From positions 18,899,992-18,963,991 of the forward strand of contig OY821746.1 in assembly GCA_963682055.1 (NCBI GenBank): 64,000 bases of DNA. Reading direction: 5' to 3'. Of this stretch, positions 32,200 to 43,983 are shown one piece after another. A program made the position numbers and the translations under genes. This DNA comes from Primula veris (lineage: Eukaryota; Streptophyta; Magnoliopsida; Ericales; Primulaceae). The notes below the pieces were generated by a model. That model was not told the DNA's origin, did not search any database, and saw nothing but the letters and a program-made list of their open reading frames with translations. The number at the start of each line of letters is the position of its first letter. The first letter of the stretch is position 1.

Positions 32200-32965
32200 C
32201 ATGTGATATTAGATGTGACATCGATTCGATACCGAACTTTTTGACTAAATACCGATACCATATGGTTTGAGAATTTTTATACCATTACCGAACCAAAAAT
32301 TTTGGTATACCGAACTTTCGGTATACCAAACTATTCGGTTGGTTCGGTTCGGTTTTATTTTTATAACAAACTTTAGAGTTTTCAAGTGATGATAGAAAAA
32401 TTGTACGTATTAGGAAAAAAACATAGTATAAAGTTTTAAAATTAGTAGATTAAAAATATATATTTATTTATATTATTGCTACATTTCTTGCTTTTTTTTC
32501 ATAAAAAAGTAAACACTACTAGACATTTCTAGTAAATGTTATAAATAAAAGAAAATGTTATAAATATTCAATAGAAAAAGTAATATAACTATATTATAAC
32601 AATGTTAATAATTAAGTGTATATGTCTTTTAGTTTATTTGTTTATATAGTATATTTTAATATTTCGGTTTGAATCGGTAATATACCGAACTCACCAAACG
32701 AATACCGAAACCGAACCGACTTTCAAAGAACGGTTCGGTTGTATCATACCGTAATGTCGGTATACTAAACTTTTGATACTGACTTGATTTGTTCGGCTCG
32801 AAAAACGGTCGATTGGTACAAGTCGGTAAAAAGAAACCGAACCAACTTTCAAAGAACGGTTCGGTTGTGCCGTACCGTAATGTCGGTATACTAAACTATT
32901 GATACCGACTTGATTGGTTCGACTCGAAAAACGGTCGATTGGTACAAGTCGGTAAAAGGCCAGTC
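32200..32965. repeat. Region of cggtata / ttcggt words with a 126-bp tandem duplication
   Basis: Words such as TTCGGTATACCGAAC and GGTTCGGTTCGG dominate. A block beginning TTTCAAAGAACGGTTCGGTTG occurs at 32721 and again at 32847, each followed by the same ACCGTAATGTCGGTATACTAAAC sequence, so the unit is 126 bp. The right edge (GGCCAGTCCCAGG near 32958) may be the worn end of a hAT-like element like 28004-28870. No coding sequence. Confidence 0.6.
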
Positions 32966-34254
32966 CCAGGTGATATATAGACCACTACAGCCAGCTTCAA
33001 TGCTAAAAACTATTGCAACTCAGTATGTATCTTATTTGTATTCACAAAAAAAATAAATGTAATTAGGTATTCAGCACTAACCTGAAAGCACTGATTGAAT
33101 TCCATCCAAAACGTGTGATACCGCAACTAACACCAACATTTGTCCCACATATTTTACAACCTCTTCTTCTCTACTGTAACAATATCCCCAAAGATTACGC
33201 CCTAGTATCATTACGGTAGCCACCACAATACCTTCTGTAAAAACCAAACACAATCCTATGCATACAGCTAATCGTGCAGCTTGAGATCGACCAGCACCTA
33301 GTTCATTTGAAACCCTTATGCTGAAAAACAGTGAAAAATTCAGTAACAAATAAATATATATATCACGGAGGAAAGGAGAGAAAACAATGAAGAAGAACAA
33401 AGACAAGAATTAAGAACCTTGTGGCACCACTGAATCCGAGGGGGATCATATAAAAGAGTGAACAGGTATTGAGGCTGGAACGAGAACCGTATTATAGAAA
33501 CAAATTAGTAATACAATAGAAGCTCATGTGTTACCGCTTACCAGTAATGCAAAATATCAAAATTATAGAAACAAATTAGTACCTGATAGAAAGAACCGAG
33601 GTTTCAACTTTTGGGTTAGGAAGGAGACCAGATAAGAGGACCATCATTTCGAATGACCAAACCTCCAAGCTGTTCATAATCAAGAAACGCAAAATCATAA
33701 GTACTGGTATATAAGAAAATCACGTAAAAAAGGATGACAATAAAAAAAAAAGGGTGCGTATTTGCCCTATTAAGTACTATATAAGTAAATCACCTCAAAA
33801 ACGATGACTATCAAGAAAGAAGTGCGTTTTTAACCAAAAATGCAGCTCGAAAGGTTTTGTTAGGCAAAGAGGCTCACCTTCAAACACTTAATTTTCTGTT
33901 TTGCCCCAATTCCTTTATTAATAGCTTAGACCTAGCAATTGGCCAATTGGGATGCAAAGGTAGAGTTCGTAAACAAAGTAAGTCATGCTAAATAGCTTAG
34001 GCGTAAGTACGATTTCTTAAAAAAATTCTTACTGTGAAAGTTAACTAGTGTACAAAAGGGTTTTAGGTAAAAAGTGAAAAAATAGATGATTACTATTTTG
34101 GGGGAGTAAATTAAAAGATTTAAGAAGGTCTTAATTGATAAGTATACACACATATATATGCGAACAACATGGTTTAGACTTTAATTAGATTAATAGCATA
34201 ATTACTATTCCCAGACTTGTTTATGATAATATATTGTACAGGCTTACAGCTATT

Positions 34255-35611
34255 TGTTGGAAAAAGGAAGGGAAAAACATGTTTTAGATATGATTTTCCA
34301 AAGTGGTCAGGGACCATCTTTGAGTCAATTTTCGATGCGACTACTCAGTTTTTCTGAGGCCATACTCAATATTTTTGAGTAGCTCGTATGACGAGTTTCG
34401 TAACGGTATATCGCATGACCCATTCGGAGAAAGGGTGTGAATGATAATTGGACTCGAAATTTGGTACTCGAAAGAGAGAAAAAACCGAAATCTGGAAAGT
34501 GGAGTAGAGAGTGGTAATAAACCATGAGGGTTATCCCACATTGGAAAAACAAGTTTGTTTTTTACTCTATATATACAGGTTCATCCCATGTAGTTGGTAA
34601 ACTAATTAAGTCCACATACCCATGAGTGGGTTAGTGTGTACCACACACGCGCGCGCTCGCTCGGGTCTCGGGACTCGGGACTCGGGCCGCAGGCCGCGGG
34701 ATTTGGGGTTTGGGTCTTGTACAAATCTGAAAAGGGACTTTTGCATATTTGCAAGAGCAGTCCCTAGAGTTCCAGAAGGTTTGAAAATCCAACTGTAATT
34801 GGAGGCGGATTCTGGGGATGTAACTCCCAGAAGTAAATGACCATATTTAATTATGCGGTTTCAGAATCCTCTATAAAGAGGCAGCCATCCCTTCACATTT
34901 CATACATTCAAAATCAGTATCTCCTTCTCTCTAAACAACATTATTTTTTCATAGCATCTTAGAACCAGAGAGAACCACCCACCAACAGCTCGACTTAGAC
35001 TCGTCGCCAGTTTCCGGCGAGTCTTCCGAGAGACGTTGTACCTTGGGATCGAAGCGCCAACGCAACCAGAAACCTTAAGGTGGTTGGGCGAATATCGGTT
35101 AAGGGCATACTGTTAACAGTAGCCTCGTCTGTTTGTTTTTTCTATTCTGTCCATTTATTTTTCCGCTCTTAATTCTGTTTTTTACATTCTGTTTTTTCCA
35201 ATTCAGTTTTTTAATATTCTGTCCTTAGCTGTAGCTTTTATATTCTGTTTGTACTATTCTGTAATTACTTTAAAGTTCTGTTTTGTTGCTGTAATTTCAT
35301 TTCTGTAATTAGATTATGTAATTAGAATAGTTTCAATTCAGTCTTGTATTTTCAATTCAAAACAGAACAGTCCGGCTGTTAAGTTTATACTTTCCAGTCC
35401 GGCAGTTTCTTTTAATTGCAAAACAGTACATCAGATTATTAATTAATAATAATCTGATAAATGTTTGCTTTATTTACTATTCAGTACTTACATGTTGTAA
35501 TCAATTTATTGTATTTCATTTGGAAATTAATAAAGATTACACTGGTTTTGTTTAATTCTTGTTTAGTCCTTTATTTATTGTTAATTGTTATTTCGTACAC
35601 GGAAACCAACA
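34255..35611 (+). repeat. Left LTR of the Ty1-copia element
   Basis: TG...CA ends. It contains a G-quadruplex-type run (34663-34686), a candidate TATA box CTATAAAG (34871-34878) and a long T-rich region with repeated TATTCTGT words (35140-35290). Confidence 0.93.
34871..34878 (+). promoter_or_regulatory. Candidate TATA box in the copia LTR
   Basis: CTATAAAG lies in CCTCTATAAAGAGG, itself a short palindrome, and is conserved in the right LTR at 41408-41415. A CT-rich stretch with TCACATTTCATACATTC follows and could hold the transcription start. It is assigned by consensus and by conservation in both LTRs. Confidence 0.5.
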
Positions 35612-35958
35612 ATCTTAACCGATATTCTGTTGTTTCTTTCGTGTATTAATACAATTATTTTTTATAATAGGAATAATGCTTTTTTGTTTTCGATTCTAAT
35701 TTATATTAGAAATTGATTACAAAGAAAATTCCAAACAGTTTTAATTTTGTTTTTTGAATCTTGTTGATACCAACCGTATTGGTATTCAATAAGAATCGTT
35801 AAATCCTTTTAATATCAACCGTATTGATATTTAAAAGGATAAAAGTTTATTTTAATTTTTTGTTTGGTAATTCTTTTACAAACCCAAATATCAGTTTTGG
35901 TGTTTGTTTATAGAATTTTTTGTACACGTATCTCATACGTTTTGTGTTGTCGTTTCAG

Positions 35959-37083
35959 ATGACTAACACGTCGCCTATTGAGTTGCCTATCGGAAGTGGG
36001 GGAAATGTCCATAACACTGGGGGCGATGCGAATGTGGGGGCTAACGCCGATGACGTGGCTGCAGCGGCTGAGGCCGCCGCGGCTGCGGCCATTGCGGATG
36101 CTACGGCCAAAGCTGAGGCTGCGGCCGAAGCAGCGGCCACGGCCAAGGCCGCAGCTAAGGCTGCGGCAAGAGCCAAGGCTGCGGCCAAGGGCAAGGCACC
36201 GATGTATTCAGCTGTGCCTACTTTGCCGACTTCTCATATGGAGAAACCGGAAAAATTCAGGGGAGAGAACTTTAAACGTTGGCAGCAAAAGATGCTGTTT
36301 TATCTCACGACCCTGAATCTGACCAGGTTTCTCAAGAAGACTGCTCCCGTCCTAAGCGAGGACGATCTGGACGAGCAGTCGTTCTCTGCGGTTGAGGCAT
36401 GGAGACATGCCGACTACCTATGCAAGAACTATATCCTGTGTGCTCTAGATGACACGCTGTTCAGTGTTTTTGAGCCCAAAGCTACTGCAAAGGAGGTGTG
36501 GGAGACTCTCGAAAATAAGTACAAAGTGAATAACGCTGGCACAAAAAGATTTGTTGTCACGGACTTTCACGAGTACCGTATGACTGACAGCAGGGGTGTC
36601 ATGGAGCAAGTTGAGGAGCTCCAACTGATTTATCACCACCTTGAGGCTGAGGGGCTAGTTATTAATGAGCCTTTCCAGGTGGCACTCATGATTGAGAAAT
36701 TGCCGCCGTCTTGGAAAAACTGTCAAAACTACCTGAAGCACAAGCGGAAGGAAATGAGGTTGGAGGGGCTCATTGAGAAGCTCAACATCGAGGTGAGCAA
36801 CCGTCGCTCCGTGAGGAGAGTCGGTGGTGCTGTCATCCCGATGGCAAAGGCCAATGTGGTCGAAAGCTCCAACGTCAAACGGAAACGTTTTGACACCGGA
36901 GGCAGTGCTGTTGTCGCAAAGAAATTTGCGGGAACCTGCTTTGTGTGGAACAGGACCGGCCATCGTGTCGCGGACTGTTATGACAATAAAGGCGCTGTTA
37001 AGCCTAAGCCCCCCCCCCCCCCCCCCCCCCGAGGAACTTTAAGGGCAAGGGAAAGAGGAAAGCTCCAGCTCAGGCATATCTGA
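35959..37083 (+). pseudogene. Ty1-copia gag with broken zinc knuckle and frameshift at a C22 run
   Basis: I take the start at 35959 (MTNTSPIELP), although the frame is open from 35920. An Ala/Lys-rich stretch (about residues 25-80) may form a helix. The UBN2-type copia gag domain follows, with KFRGENFKRWQQKMLFYL, YKVNNAGTKRF and LPPSWKNCQNYL. The zinc knuckle should read C-X2-C-X4-H-X4-C, but the second Cys is Trp (codon 36946-36948; CFVWNRTGHRVADC). At 37009-37030 a run of 22 C puts the frame out of register, and the ORF ends at 37083. The pol frame opens just past the run, so gag and pol were one frame. Confidence 0.85.
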
Positions 37084-40000
37084 CCGAGGGAGGACGAGAT
37101 GATGACCACTTTACTGCTGTGGTCTCTGAGGTGAATCTCGTGGGGAGCAACCCCAAAGAGTGGTGGCTGGATACCGGCGCCACGAGCCACATCTGCTCAA
37201 CAAGGTGGATGTTTAAGACCTACGAAGCGGTAGAGGGAGAAAGCTGCTTCATGGGGAATTCTGCTACTTCCAAGGTGGAAGGAAAAGGAATGGTCGTGAT
37301 GAAGATGACCTCGGGAAAAGAGCTGAGGTTGACAAATGTGCTTCATGTTCCAGATATCCGCAAGAATCTGGTATCAGGATCGGTGATGGTGAAGAACAGG
37401 TTTAAACTAGTTTTAGAATCCGATAAAATTGTAATCACCAAGAATGGTGTCTATGTAGGCCGTGGCTATATGACCAACGGCATGTTTAAGTTGAACGTAG
37501 GGACACCTGCTCCCAATAAAGGTGCTAAAGCTGAGGCTAGCACAAGTACTGTAATGACTGTTGCCCAAGAGGCCAATAAAAATTCTGAGTTTAATTATTT
37601 ATTTGAGTCATTTCATTTGTGGCATGGTAGATTAGGTCACGTGAATTATAATTCTTTAAAGAAATTAATTTCACTAAAACTAATACCAAATTTCGGTTTT
37701 GATAAGCAACACAAATGTGAGATTTGTGTAGAAGCAAAGTTAACGAAATCATCGTTTCAACATGTTGAACGAGAAAGTGAACCTCTCGGTCTAATACACA
37801 CGGATGTATGCGACTTAAAGTTTATACAAACGCGAGGAGGGAAAAAGTATTTTATCACCTTTATATATGATTGTACTAGATACTGCTACGTTTACTTAAT
37901 GAGAAGTAAAGACGAAGCAGTAGAGAAATTCGCTCTATATAAGACCGAAGTGGAAAATCAACTCAATAGGAAAATTAAAACATTGAGAAGTGATAGAGGC
38001 GGTGAATATGAATCACCGTTTGAACAGATATGCGCTGAAAGCGGAATTATACATCAAACCACAGCCCCATACACTCCCGAGCAAAATGGGGTTGCTGAGC
38101 GTAAAAATAGAACGCTAAAGGAAATGATGAATGCTATGCTAATCAGTTCTGGGTTACCCCAGAACATGTGGGGGGAAGCTGTACTTTCCGCTAACTATGT
38201 TTTAAACAAGTTACCACATAAGAAGCGAGAAAAGACTCCATATGAATTATGGAAAGGTCATCAACCCAGTTATAAGAACCTGCGGGTTTGGGGTTGTCTC
38301 GCAAAGGTCCTAGTTCTCACTCCTAAAAGGATGAGAATTGGTCCTAAGACGGTGGATTGTGTGTTCATCGGATATGCACAGAATAGTAGTGCATATCGGT
38401 TTCTCGTGCACAAGTCGGACAATCCCGATGTGCATGTAGATACGTATATGGAAAGCCGAGAGGCCTCTTTCTTTGAAGATATCTTTCCCTGGAAATTACC
38501 TACATCTGTACCAACTGAAGAGTTGAACAGTGAAGGAAATGTGGGGTCAAGTGAACCGACAGAGGAAGAGGAAGAGGAAGAGCCTCGGCGCAGCAAAAGG
38601 GCAAGGAAGGAAACTTCCTTTGGACCTGATTTCCTAACCTTCATGGTTGAAGGCGAACCGGCGACATATAAACAAGCTATGTCAACACCGGATTCCCAAT
38701 ATTGGGAAGAAGCTATTCAAAATGAAATTGAATCAATCATGCAAAACCATACTTGGGAACTAGTGGATCTTCCGAAAGGATGCAAGCCCCTAGGTCATAA
38801 GTGGATCTTCAAGAGGAAGTTAAAGGTTGACGGCACGATTGAGAAATACAAGGCGAGACTTGTAGTGAAAGGCTTCAGGCAAATGGAAGGTGTCGATTAT
38901 TTTGACACTTATGCTCCTGTCTCCAGGAAAACGTCTATCCGAATCGTCATTGCTCTCGCAGCTTTGTTTGATATGGAAATACATCAAATGGATGTAAAGA
39001 CGGCATTTCTGAATGGAGAACTGGAAGAAGAGATTTACATGGAACAACCGGAAGGGTTTGTAGTTCCTGGTAAAGAGCACCAAGTGTGCAAACTTGTAAA
39101 GTCTCTATATGGACTCAAACAAGCGCCAAAGCAATGGCACGAGAAGTTTGATAGAATTATGCTATCAAACGGTTTTTACATTAATGAGTGTGATAAATGT
39201 GTCTACTCTAAAGGAAGTGGAAGAGACTGTGTTGTAGTATGTCTCTATGTGGATGACATGATCATAATTGGGAGTAATGATAGAATCAGCTCCACAAAGA
39301 AAATGTTATCACAACACTTCGATATGAAGGACCTGGGTATAGCTGATGTAATACTTGGTATGAAAATTACCAAAACATCAGAAGGGTATGCCTTGTCCCA
39401 AAGTCACTATGTTAAACAAGTTTTAGACAAGTTTGACAAGGACAGTAAGGCTATGTCTAGAACCCCAATTGAGTTCAACTGTAACCTGAAAAAGAATTTC
39501 GGTAAAAGTGTGAATCAATTGGAGTTCTCTCGAGTCATAGGCAGTCTTATATATATAATTAATTGCATTAGACCAGACATAGCAAACTCAGTGAGTAGAC
39601 TGAGCAGGTACACCAGCAATCCGAATGAGGAACACTGGAAGGCCATAATGAAACTTCTCAGGTATATGAGGTTTTCAGCCGATTACGGGCTGCACTATAC
39701 CAGATATCCAGCGGTACTGGAAGGGTATTCAGATGCCAACTGGATATCAGACTCCAATAGCACAAGGTCCACGAGTGGATATGTGTTTATAATGGGAGGA
39801 GCTGCTGTGTCTTGGAGATCCTCCAAACAGACATGTATTGCAAGGTCAACTATGAAATATGAATTCATAGCGTTGGACTTAGCAACTGAAGAGGCAGACT
39901 GGCTGAGAAGTCTATTGGAAGGAATTCCAATGTGGCCAAAACCTGTTCCCGCAATAAGCATGCATTGTGATAGTCAATCAGCTATTGCGCGGGCTCAGGA

Positions 40001-40208
40001 TCATATGTATAATGGAAAGTCTCGACATATACGTCGGAGACATAAATCCGTAAGGGAATTGTTATCCAATGGTGTGGTATCCTTAGATTTTGTAAGATCA
40101 AAGGAAAACATAGCGGATCCATTAACTAAAGGCTTGACTCAAGTGGGAGTCGAGACGTCATCGAACGGAATGGGATTAAAGCCCATTAAATTGATGGCCC
40201 CCCCATAG
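37031..40208 (+). CDS. Ty1-copia pol polyprotein (protease, integrase, RT, RNase H), open
   Basis: More than 1,000 codons without a stop; the first ATG is at 37119 but the frame is open from the C22 run. Domains in order: protease with [15 protein letters not shown]-pre-integrase [14 protein letters not shown] with the CEICVEAK zinc-binding half; integrase core with [16 protein letters not shown] and [11 protein letters not shown] (Asp, Asp, Glu all present); reverse transcriptase with [31 protein letters not shown] and the catalytic YVDDMIII; RNase H with [20 protein letters not shown] and [13 protein letters not shown], then the [11 protein letters not shown] tail. All main catalytic residues are visible, so the enzymes may be functional. 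The gag part is damaged, so independent mobility is doubtful. Confidence 0.92.
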
Positions 40209-40765
40209 GCAACCCAACCTAAACGGAATCTTTCCTGATAGGTTCAAAGGGAAACTGAACTGTGGGGGCAACCGAACAAAGCACTCGGGAACCTGGAGTT
40301 CCCAGCCCATCTCCGCGATGACAGAGTGATAGACCTGTACCATTGTAAGGGTGAGCTTGAGGCTCTTAATGATCCAAGTTACTCGACGGTCGAGTAAAAT
40401 GAGTCAGGACACTTTCGATTTGGAACACCTATAACGAGTGTGTAAGGCCGGTACCATGTGATGAGCTTATGCTAATTCACTAGAGCACTCAGTTGAAGTT
40501 GCCAAGGCAGTCCAGGCCAAATATGGACAACAACTAAAGGGCCTAGTACGTGGGTAGAGATGGCACTGTGCGGGTGCCATTCTGGGATACACAAAGCTTG
40601 ATGGTTCAAAGCTTTACAGCTACCTAATAGCAGTATTCTGGGTGGTACTCCGCTACGGCAGGTTCAAGGCGCGCGCAACCTGACCTTAGGCAGTGAACTT
40701 TTGCGGTTCTCTTGATTTGCATTTAGGACATGGGCTTTCGAGCCAATTGCATTCATGTGGGGGAT

Positions 40766-42148
40766 TGTTGGAAAAAGGAAGGGAAAAACATGTTTTAGAC
40801 ATGATTTTCCAAAGTGGTCAGGGACCATCTTTGAGTCAATTTTCGATGCGACTACTCAGTTTTTCTGAGGCCATACTCAATATGTTTGAGTAGCTCGTAT
40901 GACGAGCTTCGCAATGGTATATCGCATGACCCATTCGGAGGAAGGGTGTGAATGATAATTGGACTCGAAGATTGGTACTCGAAAGAGAGAAAAAACCGAA
41001 ATCTGGAAAGTGGAGTAGAGAGTGGGAATAAACCATGAGGGTTATCCCACATTGGAAAAACAAGGTTGTTTTTTACTCTATATATACAGGTCCATCCCAT
41101 GTAGTTGGTAAACTAATTAAGTCCACATACTCAAGAGTGGGTTAGTGTGTACCACACACGCGCGCGCTCGCTCGGGACTCGGGCCTCGGGTCACGGGACG
41201 CGGGATTTGGGATTTGGGATTTGGGATTTGTCTCGGGTCTTGGGTCTTGGGTCTTGTACAAATCTGAAAAGGGACTTTTGCATATTTGCAAGAGCAGTCC
41301 CTAGAGTTCCAGAAGGTTTGAAACTCCAGCAGTAATTGGAGGCGGATTCTGGGGATGTAACTCCCAGAAGTAAATGACCACATTTAATTCTGCGGTTTCA
41401 GAATCCTCTATAAAGAGGCAGCCATCCCTTCACATTTCATACATTCAAAATCAGTATCTCCTTCTCTCTAAACAGCATTATTTTTTCATAGCATCTTAGA
41501 ACCAGAGAGAACCACCCACCAACAGCTCGACTTATACTCGTCGCCAGTTTCCGGCGAGTCTTCCGAGAGACGTTGTACCTTGGGATCGAAGCGCCAACGC
41601 AACCAGAAACCTTAAGGTGGTTGGGCGAATATCGGTTAAGGGCATACTGTTAACAGTAGCCTCGTCTGTTTGTTTTTTCTATTCTGTCCATTTATTTTTC
41701 CGCTCTTAATTCTGTTTTTTATATTCTGTTTTTTCCAATTCAGTTTTTTAATATTCTGTCCTTAGCTGTAGCTTTTATATTCTGTTTGTACTATTCTGTA
41801 ATTAATTTAAAGTTCTCTTTTGTTGCTGTAATTTCATTTCTGTAATTAGATTCTGTAATTAGAATAGTTTCAATTCAGTCTTGTATTTTCAATTCAAAAC
41901 AGAACAGTCCGGCTGTTAAGTTTATACTTTCCAGTCCGGCAGTTTCTTTTAATTGCAAAACAGTACATCAGATTATTAATTAATAATAATCTGTTAAACG
42001 TTTGCTTTATTTACTATTCAGTACTTACATGTTGTAATCAATTTATTGTATTCCATTTGGAAATTAATAAAGATTACACTGGTTTTGTTTAATTCTTGTT
42101 TAGTCCTTTATTTATTGTTAATTGTTATTTCGTACACGGAAACCAACA
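40766..42148 (+). repeat. Right LTR of the Ty1-copia element
   Basis: 1383 bp, the counterpart of 34255-35611. It is about 26 bp longer, mainly because GGGATTT and GGGTCTT units are expanded at 41205-41255. Its last base is 36 bp from the exon 2 border of MATE gene B (42184). Confidence 0.93.
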
Positions 42149-42728
42149 CTATTACATAATATGTAATATAGATAAAGATTTACCAAAACATAATAGCTGA
42201 GGGGAATGCAAGCCGCAAGAAATTTGGAATTTCCTGCAATCCTTCTTTGGAAAAGCCAGTCCAGGTCTCTTTGCAGGACTTTGATACCCTAATGTAAATT
42301 GCCAATATAATCAGATTGATCCAATACGATATAGCATTAGCTAAAGCCGCACCTTTGTTTCCAAGCCCAGTTTTGTAAACCAAAATCCAACAAAAGAAAA
42401 TGTGCAACGCCGTAGTGAATCCCGCACTCCACATCATTGGAAGAACGTTCTTTTGAGATTGCAAAAATCTGATATGACACTGTAGAAGTGCGTAAGCAAA
42501 AATGCTTGGTATCATAAACCGTGCATAATCACCAGCCTCAGCTGAGATCTCGGGATCTTGGCCCAAAAAGGTAAGAATTCGGCCTGTATTTGCCCAAATT
42601 ACGGCCAGGGGTACGCTTGCAAGGAGGAGAACTAGCATTGCTCTCTGCTTGTGAATGCCAATCATATGATATTGCTTTGCTCCATAAGATTGACCACAAA
42701 ATGTGTCTAATGCACTTGCCATTCCCAT

Positions 42729-43680
42729 CTTCAATAACCAAAAAACAGATCTAAGATACCATGTGACAAACAGGATAACTTAAGCAAATGTACAATCTGT
42801 CATAAATTTTTCTTGTATTTGAGATGACAGCAACTGAAAACAGGAAAAGACTAGAATCATTCAAAGCTTAAAAGAAGCTTAAAAAGCTTGCTTTTAGCAT
42901 AGCTCTTACAAAAACGCTTCAACTAAATTTCGCTTTTTAAAATACTGTGGATTATACCCTTAAAGTGGGAAAAGCCAGTGTGTAGTAACTAACACTATAT
43001 ATAACTTCAAGGAAAAATTAAGTAAGAAACTATAATATTGTAAACTTATTGCAACTTAAAAAGAAAAAGCGACCCAGGTGATTTAAGTCTCTAGTATTGC
43101 TACACAGTATGCAGCCAGTAGGAAATTATGATTGAGCACTTGCAAGTTATAGGAAATTATACAAGTTACAACTGCAAAGTATTAGCAAAACAATTCATCA
43201 TCATGTTTCTATTGACCAAGTTCTTCGGATGTTAATTTATAAAATATCCATCCCCCAGTACTGCTGGGGCAGCAGTCTTCCTAGCAGAGGCTAAATTTAT
43301 ATTCAGTTTTTCAAACAACAGACCCTAAACTCTGAATTTGTAGTTCCCTTGTAATTGTCTGGAACGACTTGGAGCTTTTTCAGAAATAGCACAAGAGAAA
43401 AAAGAAGAGAAGAACATTGCATTCGTTGTGATTTTAATTTGAATACAGCCCCTAGTATAGTCAAGCAAGCTAAATATCAAATCTTGTAAAGTCTTTATCT
43501 AATTTTATTTTCTCGTCATAGGCTTTCTATCATAAGAAACTTGCTAGCTTGTTCTGAAGCATATAATTCACTCGAGACCATACGTGTTAACTGTTGGATT
43601 GAAGACCGACTAACTAAACCGAAACTTTGTTTTTCCAACAGAGACGGGTGAATTAATTAAAAGTGGAAAAAGTTAAATAC
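42729..43680. other. MATE gene B intron 1; nothing else seen
   Basis: About 950 bp of AT-rich intron between exons 1 and 2. No mobile element or ORF is recognised. It is far shorter than intron 1 of gene A (7.1 kb, of which 4.4 kb is the gypsy element). Confidence 0.6.
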
Positions 43681-43983
43681 CAAAAGATTGAAGCCAGCAA
43701 CAGAAGCAAATGAAGTAGCCATGGAAGCCCCAGAGAGTGGTAATTCCCCAAGATGCCCGACGAACATTACAGAAATTACAGATAAACAATTGAACAAAAC
43801 ATTCATAGCCATAATTGGTCCTGCTAGTGACAACTGCTTCTTCATCTCCTCTACCTTAACATGCCAACCATTACTTACTTCTAGTGATACTTCTTCTACA
43901 CTCCTCGAAATGAGAGGAGAAGTAACCCTGTGTTTATGCTCTTTTTTTTCCATCTCTTTGTATCTTTTTCTTTTTTCAATCAA

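Larger units (their letters stand above)
34255..42148 (+). mobile_element. Full-length Ty1-copia LTR retrotransposon in MATE gene B intron 2
   Basis: LTRs of 1357 bp (34255-35611) and 1383 bp (40766-42148) start TGTTGG and end CCAACA. Both flanks carry the target duplication CTATT (34250-34254 and 42149-42153). A purine-rich tract (GTGGGGGA) precedes the right LTR. The interior encodes gag and a complete pol in copia order (protease, integrase, RT, RNase H). I recognise no standard primer site right after the left LTR. The LTRs are very similar, their main difference being in a G-rich repeat, so insertion looks fairly recent. It lies antisense to gene B. Confidence 0.95.
24886..43953 (-). pseudogene. 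MATE efflux transporter (DETOXIFICATION family), gene B, all exons present but exon 7 has a stop
   Basis: Minus-strand exons: E1 43953-43681, E2 42728-42184, E3 33669-33583, E4 33474-33418, E5 33320-33082, E6 25795-25677, E7 25117-25031, E8 24933-24886. Lengths of E2-E6 equal those of gene A and E2-E8 those of gene C; borders are GT/AG and phases agree. E2 holds [16 protein letters not shown] and E5 [11 protein letters not shown]. The full frame would be 484 residues, normal for plant MATE proteins. The third codon of E7, TGG in gene C (Gly-Leu-Trp), is TAG here (25111-25109), so the product would end at 442 residues and lose its last membrane helix. An earlier in-frame ATG at 43983 would add ten residues. 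Intron 2 (8.5 kb) carries a Ty1-copia element and intron 5 (7.3 kb) several repeats. I call it a pseudogene, but a truncated product is possible. Confidence 0.85.

Noticed and set aside
35955..36194. Ala-rich minus-strand ORF opposite copia gag
   Set aside because: It mirrors the GC-rich Ala/Lys repeat of gag; there is no independent signal.
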